The notes beneath the pieces are model-generated. The model saw only the letters and a program-made list of their open reading frames with translations. It ran no database searches and was not told the DNA's origin. 64,000 nucleotides of DNA, from assembly GCF_003048255.1 (NCBI RefSeq), contig NZ_CP028487.1, forward strand, positions 3,224,001-3,288,000. Reading direction: 5' to 3'. The stretch comes from Yersinia massiliensis (GTDB lineage Bacteria; Pseudomonadota; Gammaproteobacteria; Enterobacterales; Enterobacteriaceae). Shown one piece after another: positions 51,570 through 61,774 of the stretch (positions are counted from its first letter, which is position 1; each line of letters opens with the position of its first letter). A program made the translations under genes and the position numbers.

Positions 51570-52973
51570 TTAGGATTTATTATCCTGTAGATGACTATCC
51601 AACAAAGTCCTTAATCCTGCCGACTTATGGTTGATTTCTTGCCATTCCAGCTCAGGATCAGACCCAGCGACAATACCGGCTCCGGCATACAAATTGATCC
51701 GTTGGTCCTCAACCCATGCCGAGCGCAATGTGACGCTAAATTCTGACTGTTGCAATGAAAGGTAACCGGCAGACCCCGCATACCAACCACGAGAAAAAGG
51801 TTCGTTTTGAGCGATAAATTGGCGTGCAACATTGCGTGGCAAACCGGCCACGGCAGCAGTAGGTTGTAACCGTTGCAGGCAGTCAGTATCACTGGCGCGA
51901 TTGAGTTGCGCGTGAATACGGCGGCGTAAATGCTGCACTTTTCGCAAGCGAATAATCTCTGGCGGCATGACATCAACCGCCGTTACCCCGCCTTGCAAAC
52001 GCTGGCAAATATCATCCACCACCAGCAAATTCTCGCGTTGATTTTTTTCATCCTGCATTAACCAGTCACTGAGCACTCTAGCCTGTTGATGGTCATCATC
52101 ATTAGACGCGGTACCCGCCAACGCCTCCGTTTCCAAATGCCATTTTTGGCGCAGATACAGCCGTTCAGGGCTGGAACCTAAAAATGCCTTTGATGCATCA
52201 AAACGCAGCATATAGTGGAAACAATGATGGTTGACTTGACGGCTGGCGGCCATAAAAGCGCTACAGGACAGAGGTTTATCGAGCATTAAGCGAGTTGCGC
52301 GGGCCAGCACCACTTTTTCCATCGTTTGCTGTTCAATGCCGCCCAGCGCTTGCTCAATCAGATCACGCCACTGCGGGTATTCCGGCATATGGCTGGCCTG
52401 TTGGACATGAACATCCAACGCGGGGAGCGGTTTGGCGGTGACCAGTTGATCGATAAAAGCGATGGCCAGCAAGGCATCTTGTTGCAGGGAGAAATCGCTC
52501 ACCAAATTAAGGGTGACATGGGTATGGTTGCCACGACGTAAGATTTCAATTCGCGGGAGAAATAAGAAACTGGTCTGTGTTGATTGAGTTGATTGATCGA
52601 AATGAGTCGCGCAAGTTTTGCTGTCAGCAGCGGCATCGACAACACTCACCGGCTCATAGGCATTCAGCCCCCAAATTCGCAATCCCGTGGTTTCACTATT
52701 TAGCTTGGTCAATTGGTGCTGCTGGATAAATTCATCCGCAGATTGCATATCGTTAAATTGACGCGTTTGACCGCAAACGGCAGCTTCTTCATGGCCGTCA
52801 CGATGATGCCAATAAAACTGCGGAAAATGGCATTGCGCAGCCAGCCACTCCAGCAGTTGATTCCCCACCTGACCCGATGTAGGCAAGATAATTTGCCGAA
52901 TACCGGCCTGGTCAGGGAAACCGGCACGCAACTTCTGCTGTAATTCGCCCAACAAACCAGAAAGTTGTTTCAC
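51570..52973 (-). CDS. menF: MenF, isochorismate synthase
   Basis: 467 residues (E. coli 431). Chorismate-binding fold with catalytic Lys in [40 protein letters not shown] and [11 protein letters not shown]. It converts chorismate to isochorismate. The start is a GTG; 52973 (GTG AAA CAA) has GAGG five bases upstream and is preferred over GTG 52979. The middle of the protein (about residues 95-150) contains an extra stretch with QSTQSTQ relative to E. coli. Heads the men operon. Confidence 0.94.
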   Translation of the reverse strand: MKQLSGLLGELQQKLRAGFPDQAGIRQIILPTSGQVGNQLLEWLAAQCHFPQFYWHHRDGHEEAAVCGQTRQFNDMQSADEFIQQHQLTKLNSETTGLRIWGLNAYEPVSVVDAAADSKTCATHFDQSTQSTQTSFLFLPRIEILRRGNHTHVTLNLVSDFSLQQDALLAIAFIDQLVTAKPLPALDVHVQQASHMPEYPQWRDLIEQALGGIEQQTMEKVVLARATRLMLDKPLSCSAFMAASRQVNHHCFHYMLRFDASKAFLGSSPERLYLRQKWHLETEALAGTASNDDDHQQARVLSDWLMQDEKNQRENLLVVDDICQRLQGGVTAVDVMPPEIIRLRKVQHLRRRIHAQLNRASDTDCLQRLQPTAAVAGLPRNVARQFIAQNEPFSRGWYAGSAGYLSLQQSEFSVTLRSAWVEDQRINLYAGAGIVAGSDPELEWQEINHKSAGLRTLLDSHLQDNKS

Positions 52974-53205
52974 GGCCACCTCGGCAAATCAACAGAAAGA
53001 GTGGGATTATACGGGCCATAAATAATAATAAAAGTCGGATTCAAAAGTTATTGTTAGTTATCACACTAATATTTGATATTGATGTTTTTGTATACTCAAC
53101 AAGGGGTATTAGCGACAACCAATATTGCATGATCTTTGTGCAGTGTGCACAGAGCCAGCCTCTGCACTGATGAAAGGGTGCTACCTTGTACATTTCGCAG
53201 TCAGC

Positions 53206-53240
53206 CGTATCACGAAGACAATGTTCATCTTCGTGATACG
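53206..53240. terminator. 13-bp stem-loop downstream of the RhiA-like gene
   Basis: CGTATCACGAAGA (53206-53218) pairs perfectly with TCTTCGTGATACG (53228-53240), 26 bases after the stop of the RhiA-like gene, with a 9-base loop but no U-tract. Terminator role is likely but not proven. Confidence 0.6.
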
Positions 53241-53265
53241 TTTGGCATGAATCATTAATTGATCA

Positions 53266-53910
53266 TCATGCTGGCACAACATTCCATTGCTGAGTCTCAG
53301 TCAGCGTTGCCAATAATGAATAAACATTTCCTACGTATTTTAACTCACAGGCATTAGTCACTGTTTGGGCTAAGACTTGCCCCATTTGAATCCCCTGACC
53401 AGCCGCAATAAAAAAGAGGGGTTCAGGCGTATAAATCTGCGTAGTATTGGTTAAGACTTGCTGCACAAAAGTTCCTTGCCCAGACATACCAATCCCCGTG
53501 GAATAGATGTTGTTTGGCATATGACTACCTTCCAAAATCGTCAACTTTCCCGCTTGCCCACCGCTTGACAGATGACTAAACGCAGGAGTGTTATTTTCGG
53601 TATCAAATGTCACCTGATTATTACCTGCAGGATCAGCATTCAAAACCGCACCAGCTTCAAAAACAACACCATCCGTTAACGCTCCCGTTCTACCCCAAAT
53701 AAATGAATAATCAATTGACCATTTGAAAGTGAAAAAACTATTTGGAGCGACTTTAAATGGAGATGCCTGCCAAGCTAAAGAGAATACCTCCGAGGGTTGA
53801 TTAGGCATTTTCTGATATAAATAAACAATCCACGCTGAAGGTGATTGATTGATAAACTTAACTTGATAAGGCGTACCACTATACGAAGATAGATCGAGTA
53901 TACTGCTCAT
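53266..53910 (-). CDS. RhiA-like protein
   Basis: 214 residues without a signal peptide. The blocks YQVKFINQSPSAWIVYLYQK, SLAWQASPF, FTFKWSIDYSFIWGRTG, GIGMSGQGTFVQQ and the final NVYSLLATL closely resemble Rhizobium leguminosarum RhiA, a rhizosphere-expressed protein of unknown function whose expression in Rhizobium is quorum-sensing controlled. Function here is unknown. It sits between menF and elaB, where E. coli carries elaC/elaD-type genes, in an AT-rich segment, suggesting insertion. Family recognition is from recalled sequence pattern, not a search. Confidence 0.7.
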   Translation of the reverse strand: MSSILDLSSYSGTPYQVKFINQSPSAWIVYLYQKMPNQPSEVFSLAWQASPFKVAPNSFFTFKWSIDYSFIWGRTGALTDGVVFEAGAVLNADPAGNNQVTFDTENNTPAFSHLSSGGQAGKLTILEGSHMPNNIYSTGIGMSGQGTFVQQVLTNTTQIYTPEPLFFIAAGQGIQMGQVLAQTVTNACELKYVGNVYSLLATLTETQQWNVVPA

Positions 53911-54446
53911 AATATATACCTCATTATTTTTAAGTTAATGACTTTCAACTACATTAAAATAAAAAGAAATAAAATCATCAAGTTATCTATTTTGATAAAT
54001 ATGACTTTCTGATTAAAATAATGTCGTCACGATACAAAACCCCCTTTAAAATAAGGCTTAAGATAAATAACCTAGGTTTGTCAGGATATTTAAAGTCAGG
54101 GTTTTTATTATCACCACCAAATAGAATAGAGCATAAAAAATCAATTATTGTTACGCATACTCTTATCACTGGATAATATGATTAAATGCGTGACACACAT
54201 CACAGTATTAAATTTAAAATTTCACCATTCATTTAATAATGCTTAAATAAATTAAAATACATTAATTAAATTAGAATATTAAACCAACCCAATTCAAATA
54301 ACGAAAAAGTAGGTTTCCCTTGCCCTTAGGTTTCACATTGTAAAAAACAAAAATGTCATAATAAAAAACGGCCCACTAAGGGCCGATATCAATGATTTAA
54401 AATAATGAAATAATAAGTTATTACCATTATCACTTAATAATATTCA
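53911..54446. other. AT-rich 536-bp segment upstream of the RhiA-like gene
   Basis: Very AT-rich, with a short minus-strand frame (53987-54169) that shows no family features. It presumably holds the RhiA-like promoter. The elaB terminator lies at its right end. AT content far above the flanking men and edd genes points to foreign origin. Confidence 0.6.
54363..54385 (-). terminator. elaB terminator
   Basis: CGGCCC (54369-54374) pairs with GGGCCG (54380-54385), with an A run (54363-54368) that becomes a U-tract on the minus strand. Confidence 0.8.
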
Positions 54447-54755
54447 TTAACGCCGAGCCAGCAATAGTCCAACCACCAACCCCACCGTTGCACCGATCCC
54501 CACGCTGCACCACGGTTTTTCGTGGACATAATCATCAGTACAACACGCCAGTGCTTTCGCCCGCTTGATGTAGCATTCATTGCGGCCACTCAAACGGTTC
54601 TGTACCTCCTTTAATGCCTTCTCCGCTCTGGCTTTAATCTCCTGATAGGTGTCATCCGCGGCATCACCCGAGGCACGTAACACTTCTTCTAACGTATCAG
54701 TCAGCATAGTCAGATCGTCATCCAGCGAGGTTTGCTGTTCTTTATCTCGATTCAT
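54447..54755 (-). CDS. elaB: ElaB/YqjD-family ribosome-associated membrane protein
   Basis: 102 residues with the DUF883 layout: hydrophilic helical N-terminal region (about 1-75) and one C-terminal membrane segment (GIGATVGLVVGLLLARR). ElaB, YqjD and YgaM are tail-anchored proteins that bind ribosomes and accumulate in stationary phase in E. coli. Start ATG 54755 has GGAGA seven bases upstream. E. coli keeps elaB near menF, supporting synteny. Confidence 0.88.
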   Translation of the reverse strand: MNRDKEQQTSLDDDLTMLTDTLEEVLRASGDAADDTYQEIKARAEKALKEVQNRLSGRNECYIKRAKALACCTDDYVHEKPWCSVGIGATVGLVVGLLLARR

Positions 54756-54988
54756 ATGCATTCTCCATGAGTGAAAAAAGTCGTCCCATAAGGATAGCTG
54801 AAAATAAGGGAGGGTAAGGAGGATTGGCGCGGTTTCAGGATTAATCTGTGTGGCTCATGATCTAGGTTATTAATAACCACTGGAAAATGCAGTCTTCTCG
54901 CCAACCTCGATACAACATACGGATTCTCGGTCACCTCAGACGAGGTGACTCGCTCATTAACACCTGCTGAACAAACACCTGCTGAACA

Positions 54989-56800
54989 CTAAAAACGAAT
55001 ACAGCATGCCCCCTGCTCTGCGCCCGTCAATTGCTCTCGTAGTGCGCCAAATAACTCACGTCCACATCCCACATGGAACGCCGATATGTCCGGCGCAGAC
55101 GGATGACGTGATGCCAGTTCAGATTCATCGACCAACAGAGACAACTCCCCCGTCACACCATCGACTCGCACCCGATCGCCATTACGAATTTTTGCTAGCA
55201 AACCGCCGCAATAGGCTTCTGGCGTAACATGAATGGCTGACGGCACTTTGCCTGATGCGCCAGATAAACGGCCATCGGTGACTAATGCGACTTTAAAATC
55301 ACGATCCAATAATACCCCCAAAGGTGGCATCAACTTATGCAGTTCCGGCATACCAATAGCCCGTGGTCCCTGATAGCGCACCACTACCACACAGTCACGA
55401 TTTAACTCGCCAGCTTCAAAAGCGGACACCACATCATGCTGGTTTTCAAAGACCACGGCTGGCCCTTCAATGATCTGATGGTCACGAGGGACTGCTGACG
55501 TTTTCATCACCGCCCGCCCTAAATTACCGCTTAACACTTTCGTCCCCCCGTGCGCGGAAAAAGGCTGAGTAATGCTGGCAATGACTGAATCATCCAGCGA
55601 CTGTTGCGGCCCACGACGCCATTGCAGTTGCCCCTCGTCCAAATACGGCTCTTGCGTGTAGCGATGTAAACCGAATCCAGCCACAGTATGCACATCTTCA
55701 TGCACTAAACCGCCCTGTAGCAGCTCCTTTATCAGCAAGGCAACGCCCCCTGCTGCCTGAAAATAGTTGATATCAGCGGGGCCATTAGGGTAAATGCGGC
55801 ACAATTGTGGTACCACTTCTGATAACTCAGAAAAATCATCCCAATCGATAATGATGCCTGCCGCGCGAGCCATCGCCACCAAATGCATGGTGTGGTTTGT
55901 TGAACCACCTGTCGCCAGCAGCGCCACAATACCATTGACCACCACCTTCTCATCCACTAACTGGCCCACTGGCAGATAATTACCACTGTTCTCGGTTAGG
56001 CGAGTAATCTGGCGGGCAGCGGCAGCGGTTAATGCCTCTCGCAGTGGCGTATTTGGCTGAATAAAAGAAGCACCGGGCAAATGAAGCCCCATCACTTCCA
56101 TCACCATCTGATTTGAGTTGGCGGTACCGTAAAAAGTACAGGTGCCCGCACTGTGATATGACGCGGCTTCGGCCTCCAACAAGGCGTGCCGGTCCACCTT
56201 ACCCTCTGCAAATAACTGACGAACGCGCACTTTTTCTTTATTGGATAACCCCGTGGTCATTGGGCCTGCGGGGACAAAAACGGCAGGTAAGTGACCAAAT
56301 GACAAAGCAGCCATCAGTAGCCCTGGCACGATTTTATCGCATACACCGAGATACAGTGCGCCATCAAACATATTGTGTGACAACCCGATGGCTGCTGACA
56401 TGGCGATAACATCGCGACTCATCAGCGATAACTCCATACCATCCTGCCCTTGGGTCACACCGTCACACATCGCGGGCACGCCCCCCGCCACTTGCCCGAC
56501 AGCACCAACATCATGCAGCGCGTCTTTTAGCTGCTGCGGATAATATTCGTAAGGCTGATGAGCAGATAACATGTCGTTATAAGAAGTTATGATGGCGATA
56601 TCGCTACGCACCATATTCTTCAACGAGGCTTTATCTTCCGGCTGACAAGCCGCAAAACCATGAGCCAGATTGCCGCAGGCCAATTGTGAGCGGCGCACAG
56701 TATTTTCTTTTGCTGCGCTGATCCGTTGCAGGTAGGCCGTGCGAGTTGTGGCTGATCGCGCCGTGATACGCTGCGTAACGTGGATGAGAGTCGGGTTCAT
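54989..56800 (-). CDS. edd: Edd, phosphogluconate dehydratase
   Basis: 603 residues, the same length as E. coli Edd. IlvD/Edd family with [38 protein letters not shown] and [13 protein letters not shown] (Fe-S cluster cysteines), [14 protein letters not shown], and [18 protein letters not shown]. It dehydrates 6-phosphogluconate to KDPG in the Entner-Doudoroff pathway. Start ATG 56800 (AAGGA six bases upstream) fits the E. coli start. Here it closes a sugar-acid operon rather than pairing with eda; no eda is in the window. Confidence 0.97.
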   Translation of the reverse strand: MNPTLIHVTQRITARSATTRTAYLQRISAAKENTVRRSQLACGNLAHGFAACQPEDKASLKNMVRSDIAIITSYNDMLSAHQPYEYYPQQLKDALHDVGAVGQVAGGVPAMCDGVTQGQDGMELSLMSRDVIAMSAAIGLSHNMFDGALYLGVCDKIVPGLLMAALSFGHLPAVFVPAGPMTTGLSNKEKVRVRQLFAEGKVDRHALLEAEAASYHSAGTCTFYGTANSNQMVMEVMGLHLPGASFIQPNTPLREALTAAAARQITRLTENSGNYLPVGQLVDEKVVVNGIVALLATGGSTNHTMHLVAMARAAGIIIDWDDFSELSEVVPQLCRIYPNGPADINYFQAAGGVALLIKELLQGGLVHEDVHTVAGFGLHRYTQEPYLDEGQLQWRRGPQQSLDDSVIASITQPFSAHGGTKVLSGNLGRAVMKTSAVPRDHQIIEGPAVVFENQHDVVSAFEAGELNRDCVVVVRYQGPRAIGMPELHKLMPPLGVLLDRDFKVALVTDGRLSGASGKVPSAIHVTPEAYCGGLLAKIRNGDRVRVDGVTGELSLLVDESELASRHPSAPDISAFHVGCGRELFGALREQLTGAEQGACCIRF

Positions 56801-56809
56801 CGCCATTCC

Positions 56810-57316
56810 TTATTCGCTCAGCGGCGACAAAAGTTCAATACTGCCCACAGGCAAACCAATAAAATCCGCCAATACTTTCAGCAGTAAATTGTGATCATCC
56901 AAATGTGGTGCGCCGGAGACATTAACGCTGCCAATAATACCCGCATGTTTAACCTGTAATGGGAAACCGCCGCCTAGCGCAGCGTAGTCCCGTAAACTGA
57001 CACCATAACGTGCTTCAAGAGAAGTCTGGCGTTGCTGTAACATCAATCCGGCCGCATAAGAGCTGGTATTGAGCAGTTCAACCACATTACGTTTACGGCG
57101 CAACCAATCATGATTTTCAGCACTGGTACCTGGCATGGCATAGCTGAACAGCGATTGACGATTGACGGTGATATCGATAGCTAATGCCACCCCTTGTGTT
57201 TCCGCTTGCCGTTTTATTTTTTCGCCTAACTGCCAAGCGATTTCGTGATCGAAATGCATCAGCTGTAACAATTGCTGATGCTGTTGGCAGTCGATGAGTT
57301 GCTGCTGCAAATTCAT
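56810..57316 (-). CDS. DUF336/UPF0303-family protein
   Basis: 168 residues, one HbpS/GlcG-like (DUF336) domain with [39 protein letters not shown] and [19 protein letters not shown]. Such proteins are found beside sugar-acid and glycolate genes; the molecular role is not settled (some bind or degrade haem). It lies between the MFS gene and edd and is tightly linked to edd (9-base gap). Confidence 0.88.
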   Translation of the reverse strand: MNLQQQLIDCQQHQQLLQLMHFDHEIAWQLGEKIKRQAETQGVALAIDITVNRQSLFSYAMPGTSAENHDWLRRKRNVVELLNTSSYAAGLMLQQRQTSLEARYGVSLRDYAALGGGFPLQVKHAGIIGSVNVSGAPHLDDHNLLLKVLADFIGLPVGSIELLSPLSE

Positions 57317-57379
57317 ATTATTCTCCGGTATTCACCCATCGGGGCTATGGTCAGATTCAGCCGATAGCCCCGACTGGAT

Positions 57380-58696
57380 TTAAGCGCGTTTCGCTTTTGG
57401 CAAAACTTTGTCAGCCAAGCCCTTGCCCTGTTTGGTCACTTCGACATCACACTCTTTCGGCAATGTCAGCGTAATCAATCCGGCAATAATCAATGAGCCA
57501 GCTAGCATGCAAACTGCTGCACTTTGGCCGTAGAAGAAAATCATCACCCCGACCAGATACGGGCCGCAGAATCCGCCCAAATTACCTAAACCATTGATGA
57601 CACCGCGCGCGCCACCCGCCACTTCAGGTATGGCGATGCGACCAGGAATTGACCAGAATGGGCTGGTTGCTGCTTTAAGGAAGAACCCACACACCACCAA
57701 TGCCAGATAAGCGATCAACACGTTGTGGCGGAAAATCACCGATGTGACGAGGCCAGCGGCAAAACAGAACAGTGAAATCATGATCAACAGGCGGCGTTTG
57801 CCGGTTCTATCCGACAAAGTAGAAATGGTATAAATCCCCGCCATGGTGGCTATAAACGGCAGTATCGCCAGAATGCCGACCGAGGCCATATTCCCGCCAG
57901 TGAGATTTTTCAAAATGGTCGGTAACCACAGGGTATAGCCGTAATCCCCTGTTTGATAAAAGAAGTTCAGCGCCACTAATTTCATCAACCCTTTATTGAG
58001 GAATACGGCTTTCAATGGCGCATTGGTCACTGGCGCATTGAGCATCCGCTCAGCACGTTCCCGCGACAATTCCGTCACCAAATAATCACGCTCTTTCGCC
58101 GATAGCCATTTGGCTTCTTCAGGGCGGTCACTGATAACAAACCACCACATCACCAGCACCAGCGCGGACAATCCCCCTTCAAGGAAGAAAAGCCAACGCC
58201 AATCAAGCGCATTGATAATAAAGCCGGACAACGGTGCCGTTAACATGCCACCAATGGGCGCAAACATCATGACGAAGGCATTAGCGCGGCCAATTTCACG
58301 CTCTGGGAACCAGTTACTGACCATGGTCAAAACCACTGGTAACATCCCGCCCTCAGAGACCCCCAACACAAAACGCAGGAATAACAGCTGATAATGGTTC
58401 GTCACAAAGCCGGTAAGAATGGAGACGATGGCCCAAACCGTGAGGGAATAAGCGATGAATTTCCGGCCGCTACCGTGCACGGCAATTCGGCCACCAGGGA
58501 CTTGTAAAAATAAATAACCAATAAAGAAAATACCGCCGGCTAAACCGGCCATTTGGCTGGTAATAGCCAGATCGCTCTCCATACCGCCAGGGAGTGCAAA
58601 ACTAATATTGACCCGGTCCATAAAAGAAATAATACAAGCAATCATTATTGGCACGATAACTCGGAACCAACGGGCATTAGGGATCTTACTGTCCAT
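57380..58696 (-). CDS. ACS-family MFS sugar-acid transporter
   Basis: 438 residues, 12 membrane segments of the anion:cation symporter group (GudP/ExuT/KguT-like): early DRVNISFALPGG in segment 1-2 region, the FLQVPGGRIA motif, WFPEREIGRANAF, and the second-half FFYQTGDYGYTLWLPTIL. Likely imports a hexonate such as ketogluconate or gluconate, judging by its neighbours. Start ATG 58696 (MDSKIPN) has GAGG nine bases upstream; the longer frame adds 36 unlikely residues. Linked in the direction 2-hydroxyacid dehydrogenase to MFS to DUF336 to edd. Confidence 0.9.
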   Translation of the reverse strand: MDSKIPNARWFRVIVPIMIACIISFMDRVNISFALPGGMESDLAITSQMAGLAGGIFFIGYLFLQVPGGRIAVHGSGRKFIAYSLTVWAIVSILTGFVTNHYQLLFLRFVLGVSEGGMLPVVLTMVSNWFPEREIGRANAFVMMFAPIGGMLTAPLSGFIINALDWRWLFFLEGGLSALVLVMWWFVISDRPEEAKWLSAKERDYLVTELSRERAERMLNAPVTNAPLKAVFLNKGLMKLVALNFFYQTGDYGYTLWLPTILKNLTGGNMASVGILAILPFIATMAGIYTISTLSDRTGKRRLLIMISLFCFAAGLVTSVIFRHNVLIAYLALVVCGFFLKAATSPFWSIPGRIAIPEVAGGARGVINGLGNLGGFCGPYLVGVMIFFYGQSAAVCMLAGSLIIAGLITLTLPKECDVEVTKQGKGLADKVLPKAKRA

Positions 58697-58903
58697 ATCA
58701 ACACGCCTCATGATAATAGCGAAGTATTCCCTTGCATTAATCCTAAAAATACAAGGGAAGCCGACAGCAAATAAGGGATATTTGCCACATTTAATTAAAT
58801 TCAATAAACACTTTTATTATTAATATGCCCGATAGATTTCAAATATGAGTCAGGTCGCGAGTCAATACAATCTGCCTCTCTTCAATTTGAAAAATTGACG
58901 AAA

Positions 58904-59869
58904 TTAATAATGAATTGCGGTTGGTGCTTTATTCCCCGAAAAATGCGCGAGAATATTTGAAAAAACAATATCACTCATTTGAATGCGTGTTTCTTTTGTC
59001 GCACTGGCAATATGCGGCAGTAATACAACATTATCCATTTCAATCAATGCCTGTGGCACATTCGGTTCATCGGCAAAAACATCCAGACCCGCACCGCCAA
59101 TCTCTTGCTGTTGTAATGCCTGAATTAATTCGTCCTGATTAATCATACTGCCACGGGCAATATTGATCAGAATGGCATGGTTTGGCATGGCGGCAAAAAT
59201 GGTTTTATCCACCAAACCCGCACTGTCTTTCCCACCTGAAATAGCCACCACCAGAATATCGCTTTGTTGCGCAAGGCTGATTAAATCAGGCACATACTGA
59301 TAAGGCAGACTGTCAATGTGCGCGGTATCGGTATAAGCAATCTGCATATCGAAGCCCGTAGCGCGGCGAGCAATCGCTTGACCAATACGACCCATACCAA
59401 ATACGCCTAAACGTTTACCCGTCACTTTGGACGCTAAAGGCAAGCTGCTGTGCGGCCATTGCCCTGCCCGAAGGAACTTATCGGCCTGACATAAGCGGCG
59501 GGAGGTGGCAATAATCAGCCCCAGTGCGGTGTCTGCCACATCGTCGGTCAGTACGCCCGGAGTGGTCGTGACAATGATTTTACGCTCACGGGTATAATCC
59601 AAATCGACCGCATCCGTCCCGACACCAAAGATGGAGATAATCTCGACTTCAGGTAATAACGCCAATACTTCGTTAGTTACCCCAATATCACCGCGGGTCA
59701 CAATACCTTTAATGTTCTTGCCCTGCTCCGCGAGGAATACACCCTGATCCGCGACGTCGAAGAGTTTGTAAACCGTAAAGTTTTGCTCCAGCTTCTCAGT
59801 CAAATAGTCCATCACCGGCGCAATAATTAATACGGCTTGTTGGGATACATTGGTTGAGCTGTTTTTCAT
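58904..59869 (-). CDS. 2-hydroxyacid dehydrogenase, ketogluconate-reductase-like
   Basis: 321 residues, D-isomer-specific 2-hydroxyacid dehydrogenase family. Rossmann motif GMGRIG (158-163), catalytic R239 (IARGSM), E268 (DVFADEP) and H286 (LLPHIASAT). The cofactor and substrate cannot be proven; the group includes GhrB (2-ketoaldonate/hydroxypyruvate reductase) and KguD. In this cluster reduction of 2-ketogluconate to gluconate, or of its phosphate to 6-phosphogluconate, is the best inference. First gene of the minus-strand operon; a CRP site and a GntR-type operator lie 120-170 bases upstream. Confidence 0.9.
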   Translation of the reverse strand: MKNSSTNVSQQAVLIIAPVMDYLTEKLEQNFTVYKLFDVADQGVFLAEQGKNIKGIVTRGDIGVTNEVLALLPEVEIISIFGVGTDAVDLDYTRERKIIVTTTPGVLTDDVADTALGLIIATSRRLCQADKFLRAGQWPHSSLPLASKVTGKRLGVFGMGRIGQAIARRATGFDMQIAYTDTAHIDSLPYQYVPDLISLAQQSDILVVAISGGKDSAGLVDKTIFAAMPNHAILINIARGSMINQDELIQALQQQEIGGAGLDVFADEPNVPQALIEMDNVVLLPHIASATKETRIQMSDIVFSNILAHFSGNKAPTAIHY

Positions 59870-59985
59870 TACGAGTACCTGACCATGTCAATAAATCAAA
59901 GAAACTAGAATGGCGGCAGGTCATCAGCAGACGATTGAGCCATTCAGCGAATGTCGTTATAAGACCTGTTTTCAATGTTTTATTT

Positions 59986-60001
59986 TGTGATGCAGGTCAC
60001 T
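59986..60001 (-). promoter_or_regulatory. Putative CRP site upstream of the dehydrogenase operon
   Basis: TGTGATGCAGGTCACT matches TGTGA-N6-TCACA at 9 of 10 positions. The remaining 59870-60254 sequence carries no gene. Confidence 0.7.
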
Positions 60002-60021
60002 GTAAGTCATGTTAAAAAAAC

Positions 60022-60037
60022 ATGTTACCGGTAACGT
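60022..60037. promoter_or_regulatory. GntR/IdnR-type operator
   Basis: ATGTTACCGGTAACGT is a near-perfect palindrome identical to the known gluconate-regulator consensus (ATGTTACCGGTAACAT) at 15 of 16 positions. Likely bound by the LacI-family protein encoded at 60255-61247. Confidence 0.85.
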
Positions 60038-60254
60038 GAGCGAGCTATCATTGTCGAAGCTGAATTGTTTCAGCTAAACAGATGAGCGTTAAAAACTTAT
60101 GTCGTATCTTCACTGAAATGTTATCTGCTGCTGTGATTTGTTATCGCATGAAGCGAGTGATAGCAAAGGAAACCGCAAAGCGCGACTGACTGCCATTGAG
60201 TCGCTCAAGGGCAGAATATGACGGGTAACAAAGCGTGCTGACAGCGTAAAAGGG

Positions 60255-61247
60255 TTAAATCGTACCGCCCAGAGAAATGCGATAGTGGAGATCAACCTGT
60301 TCAATTGTCGGGATTTTTTTGATTTTTTTAATCAAAATCTCCGCCGCGACTTTGCCCATTTCAAAACGTGGTGTGGTCACACTGGCCAGCACTGGCGTGG
60401 TGGCCTGACCGATATCTAACCCATGAAAGCCTGAAATAGCCATTTCAGCTGGAATGACCATGCCCAATTTCAAGCATTCTTGTAACACCCCCACCGCCAT
60501 ATCATCATTGGTACAAAAAATAGCATCAACTTGCGGATACATTTGTCGTGCCAATGCCAGCATCCCAGCGCCGATAGAAACGGATGAGACTTTGTTCGGG
60601 GTAATATGCAATGGGGTAAAACCTGCATCACTCATGGCTTGGCTATAGCCTTGATAACGCTTGCGATCACGGATATCAGACATCGAACCGAAGTAGACAA
60701 TATTTTGCTTTCCACTGGCGAGCAGCGTTGCGGTCATATCATAGGCGGCTTGATAATTATTAAAGCCGACGGTAATACGGTTAAATTGAGGCTCCAGATC
60801 CATCACCTGTGCCACGGGAATCTCTGAAGCATTCAAATACTTATCCGCACGTAGGGTATGCTCGGAGTCTGTTAGAATTAACCCCGAAATTTGGCAGGAG
60901 AGTAGATTAATGATTTGCTCTTCTTCCCGCTCTTTACTGTAGTTATAGTTGACCACCAAGGTTTGGTAGCCGCTGGCGGCAGTCACCGACTCAATACCGG
61001 CCAATAGATCGGAAAAAATCTGGTTATTAAAGGAAGGGACTAAGATACCAATACGTGGGATTTTTTGATTAAGCCCCGTTTCCCCTTCAGGATCAGCGCT
61101 GTAGTTAACTTCAGCCATCACCTGAGCAATGCGTTCACCGGTTTCTGGTGCCACTTTTTCCGGCGTGCGCAGATAGCGGCTAACGGTCATTTTGGTCACG
61201 CCGGCCAGTAGCGCAATATCTTGTAACGTAACACGCTGGTTTTTCAT
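60255..61247 (-). CDS. LacI-family regulator, GntR/IdnR-like
   Basis: 330 residues. N-terminal helix-turn-helix (VTLQDIALLAGVTKMTVSRYLRTPEKV, residues 6-32) and a periplasmic-binding-protein-like ligand domain with NNQIFSDLLAGIE, IVYFGS, AIFCTNDDMAVGVL and ISGFHGLDIGQ. It resembles E. coli GntR/IdnR in size and pattern, so it probably senses gluconate or a derivative. It lies between the two transcription units and the operators flank it, suggesting local control and autoregulation (inference). Confidence 0.9.
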   Translation of the reverse strand: MKNQRVTLQDIALLAGVTKMTVSRYLRTPEKVAPETGERIAQVMAEVNYSADPEGETGLNQKIPRIGILVPSFNNQIFSDLLAGIESVTAASGYQTLVVNYNYSKEREEEQIINLLSCQISGLILTDSEHTLRADKYLNASEIPVAQVMDLEPQFNRITVGFNNYQAAYDMTATLLASGKQNIVYFGSMSDIRDRKRYQGYSQAMSDAGFTPLHITPNKVSSVSIGAGMLALARQMYPQVDAIFCTNDDMAVGVLQECLKLGMVIPAEMAISGFHGLDIGQATTPVLASVTTPRFEMGKVAAEILIKKIKKIPTIEQVDLHYRISLGGTI

Positions 61248-61318
61248 GGCAAATACCTAGGACAAGAGTGCGGGATAGGTTAGGTGATTATGCACTGTTA
61301 GCTTGGGTAATGAAAAGC

Positions 61319-61334
61319 ATGTTACCGGTTAAAT
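61319..61334. promoter_or_regulatory. GntR/IdnR-type operator upstream of the regulator gene
   Basis: ATGTTACCGGTTAAAT matches the GntR consensus at 14 of 16 positions, 72 bases before the regulator start; suggests autoregulation. Confidence 0.7.
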
Positions 61335-61464
61335 ATGCCATAACAATGCGAATGGCTACGATTAAGTTATTTTATTATCAATAAGTTAATCTTTAGTCAT
61401 AGGGTAAAAAGAGCAAAGTCCCTGCTTGCAGTGGCCTTTTTCTGTTCTCAAGGCGATGTGGCTC

Positions 61465-61480
61465 ACGTAAGCGGTAACAG
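61465..61480. promoter_or_regulatory. Second GntR/IdnR-type operator, toward the idnO side
   Basis: ACGTAAGCGGTAACAG has an intact right half (CGGTAACA) and matches the consensus at 12 of 16 positions, about 20 bases before a CRP-like site. Confidence 0.5.
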
Positions 61481-61500
61481 CTTGTCGTAACATGATTTAA

Positions 61501-61516
61501 AGTGATCTGCGTCACA
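61501..61516 (+). promoter_or_regulatory. Putative CRP site upstream of idnO
   Basis: AGTGATCTGCGTCACA matches TGTGA-N6-TCACA at 9 of 10 positions. The rest of 61248-61774 shows no gene. Confidence 0.7.
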
Positions 61517-61774
61517 GTTCGATAAGACAGAAAACGGTTTCATAGTCACAAGTTTTTTGACGGCCAGATGAATGGAAATGCCGTTAGTGATAATTAAATC
61601 TCTACCTGCTTTAAGACAAGGTTAAGGAATAATAATAGTTTTATTGTTCTAGCTTACTTTTTATTGTTCTAGTTTGCTATTACCGAAAATGAATTATTGC
61701 CGTGTTCGTTCAGCAGTAATCAACCATGACATTTATTTTATATGCCGCCAGATAAGCGACATTAGGAATCGACG

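Noticed and set aside
53987..54169. 60-codon minus-strand frame upstream of the RhiA-like gene
   Set aside because: AT-rich, without a ribosome site or recognisable domain.
60110..60304. 64-codon minus-strand frame at the end of the regulator gene
   Set aside because: It overlaps the regulator's 3' end in another frame and has no support.
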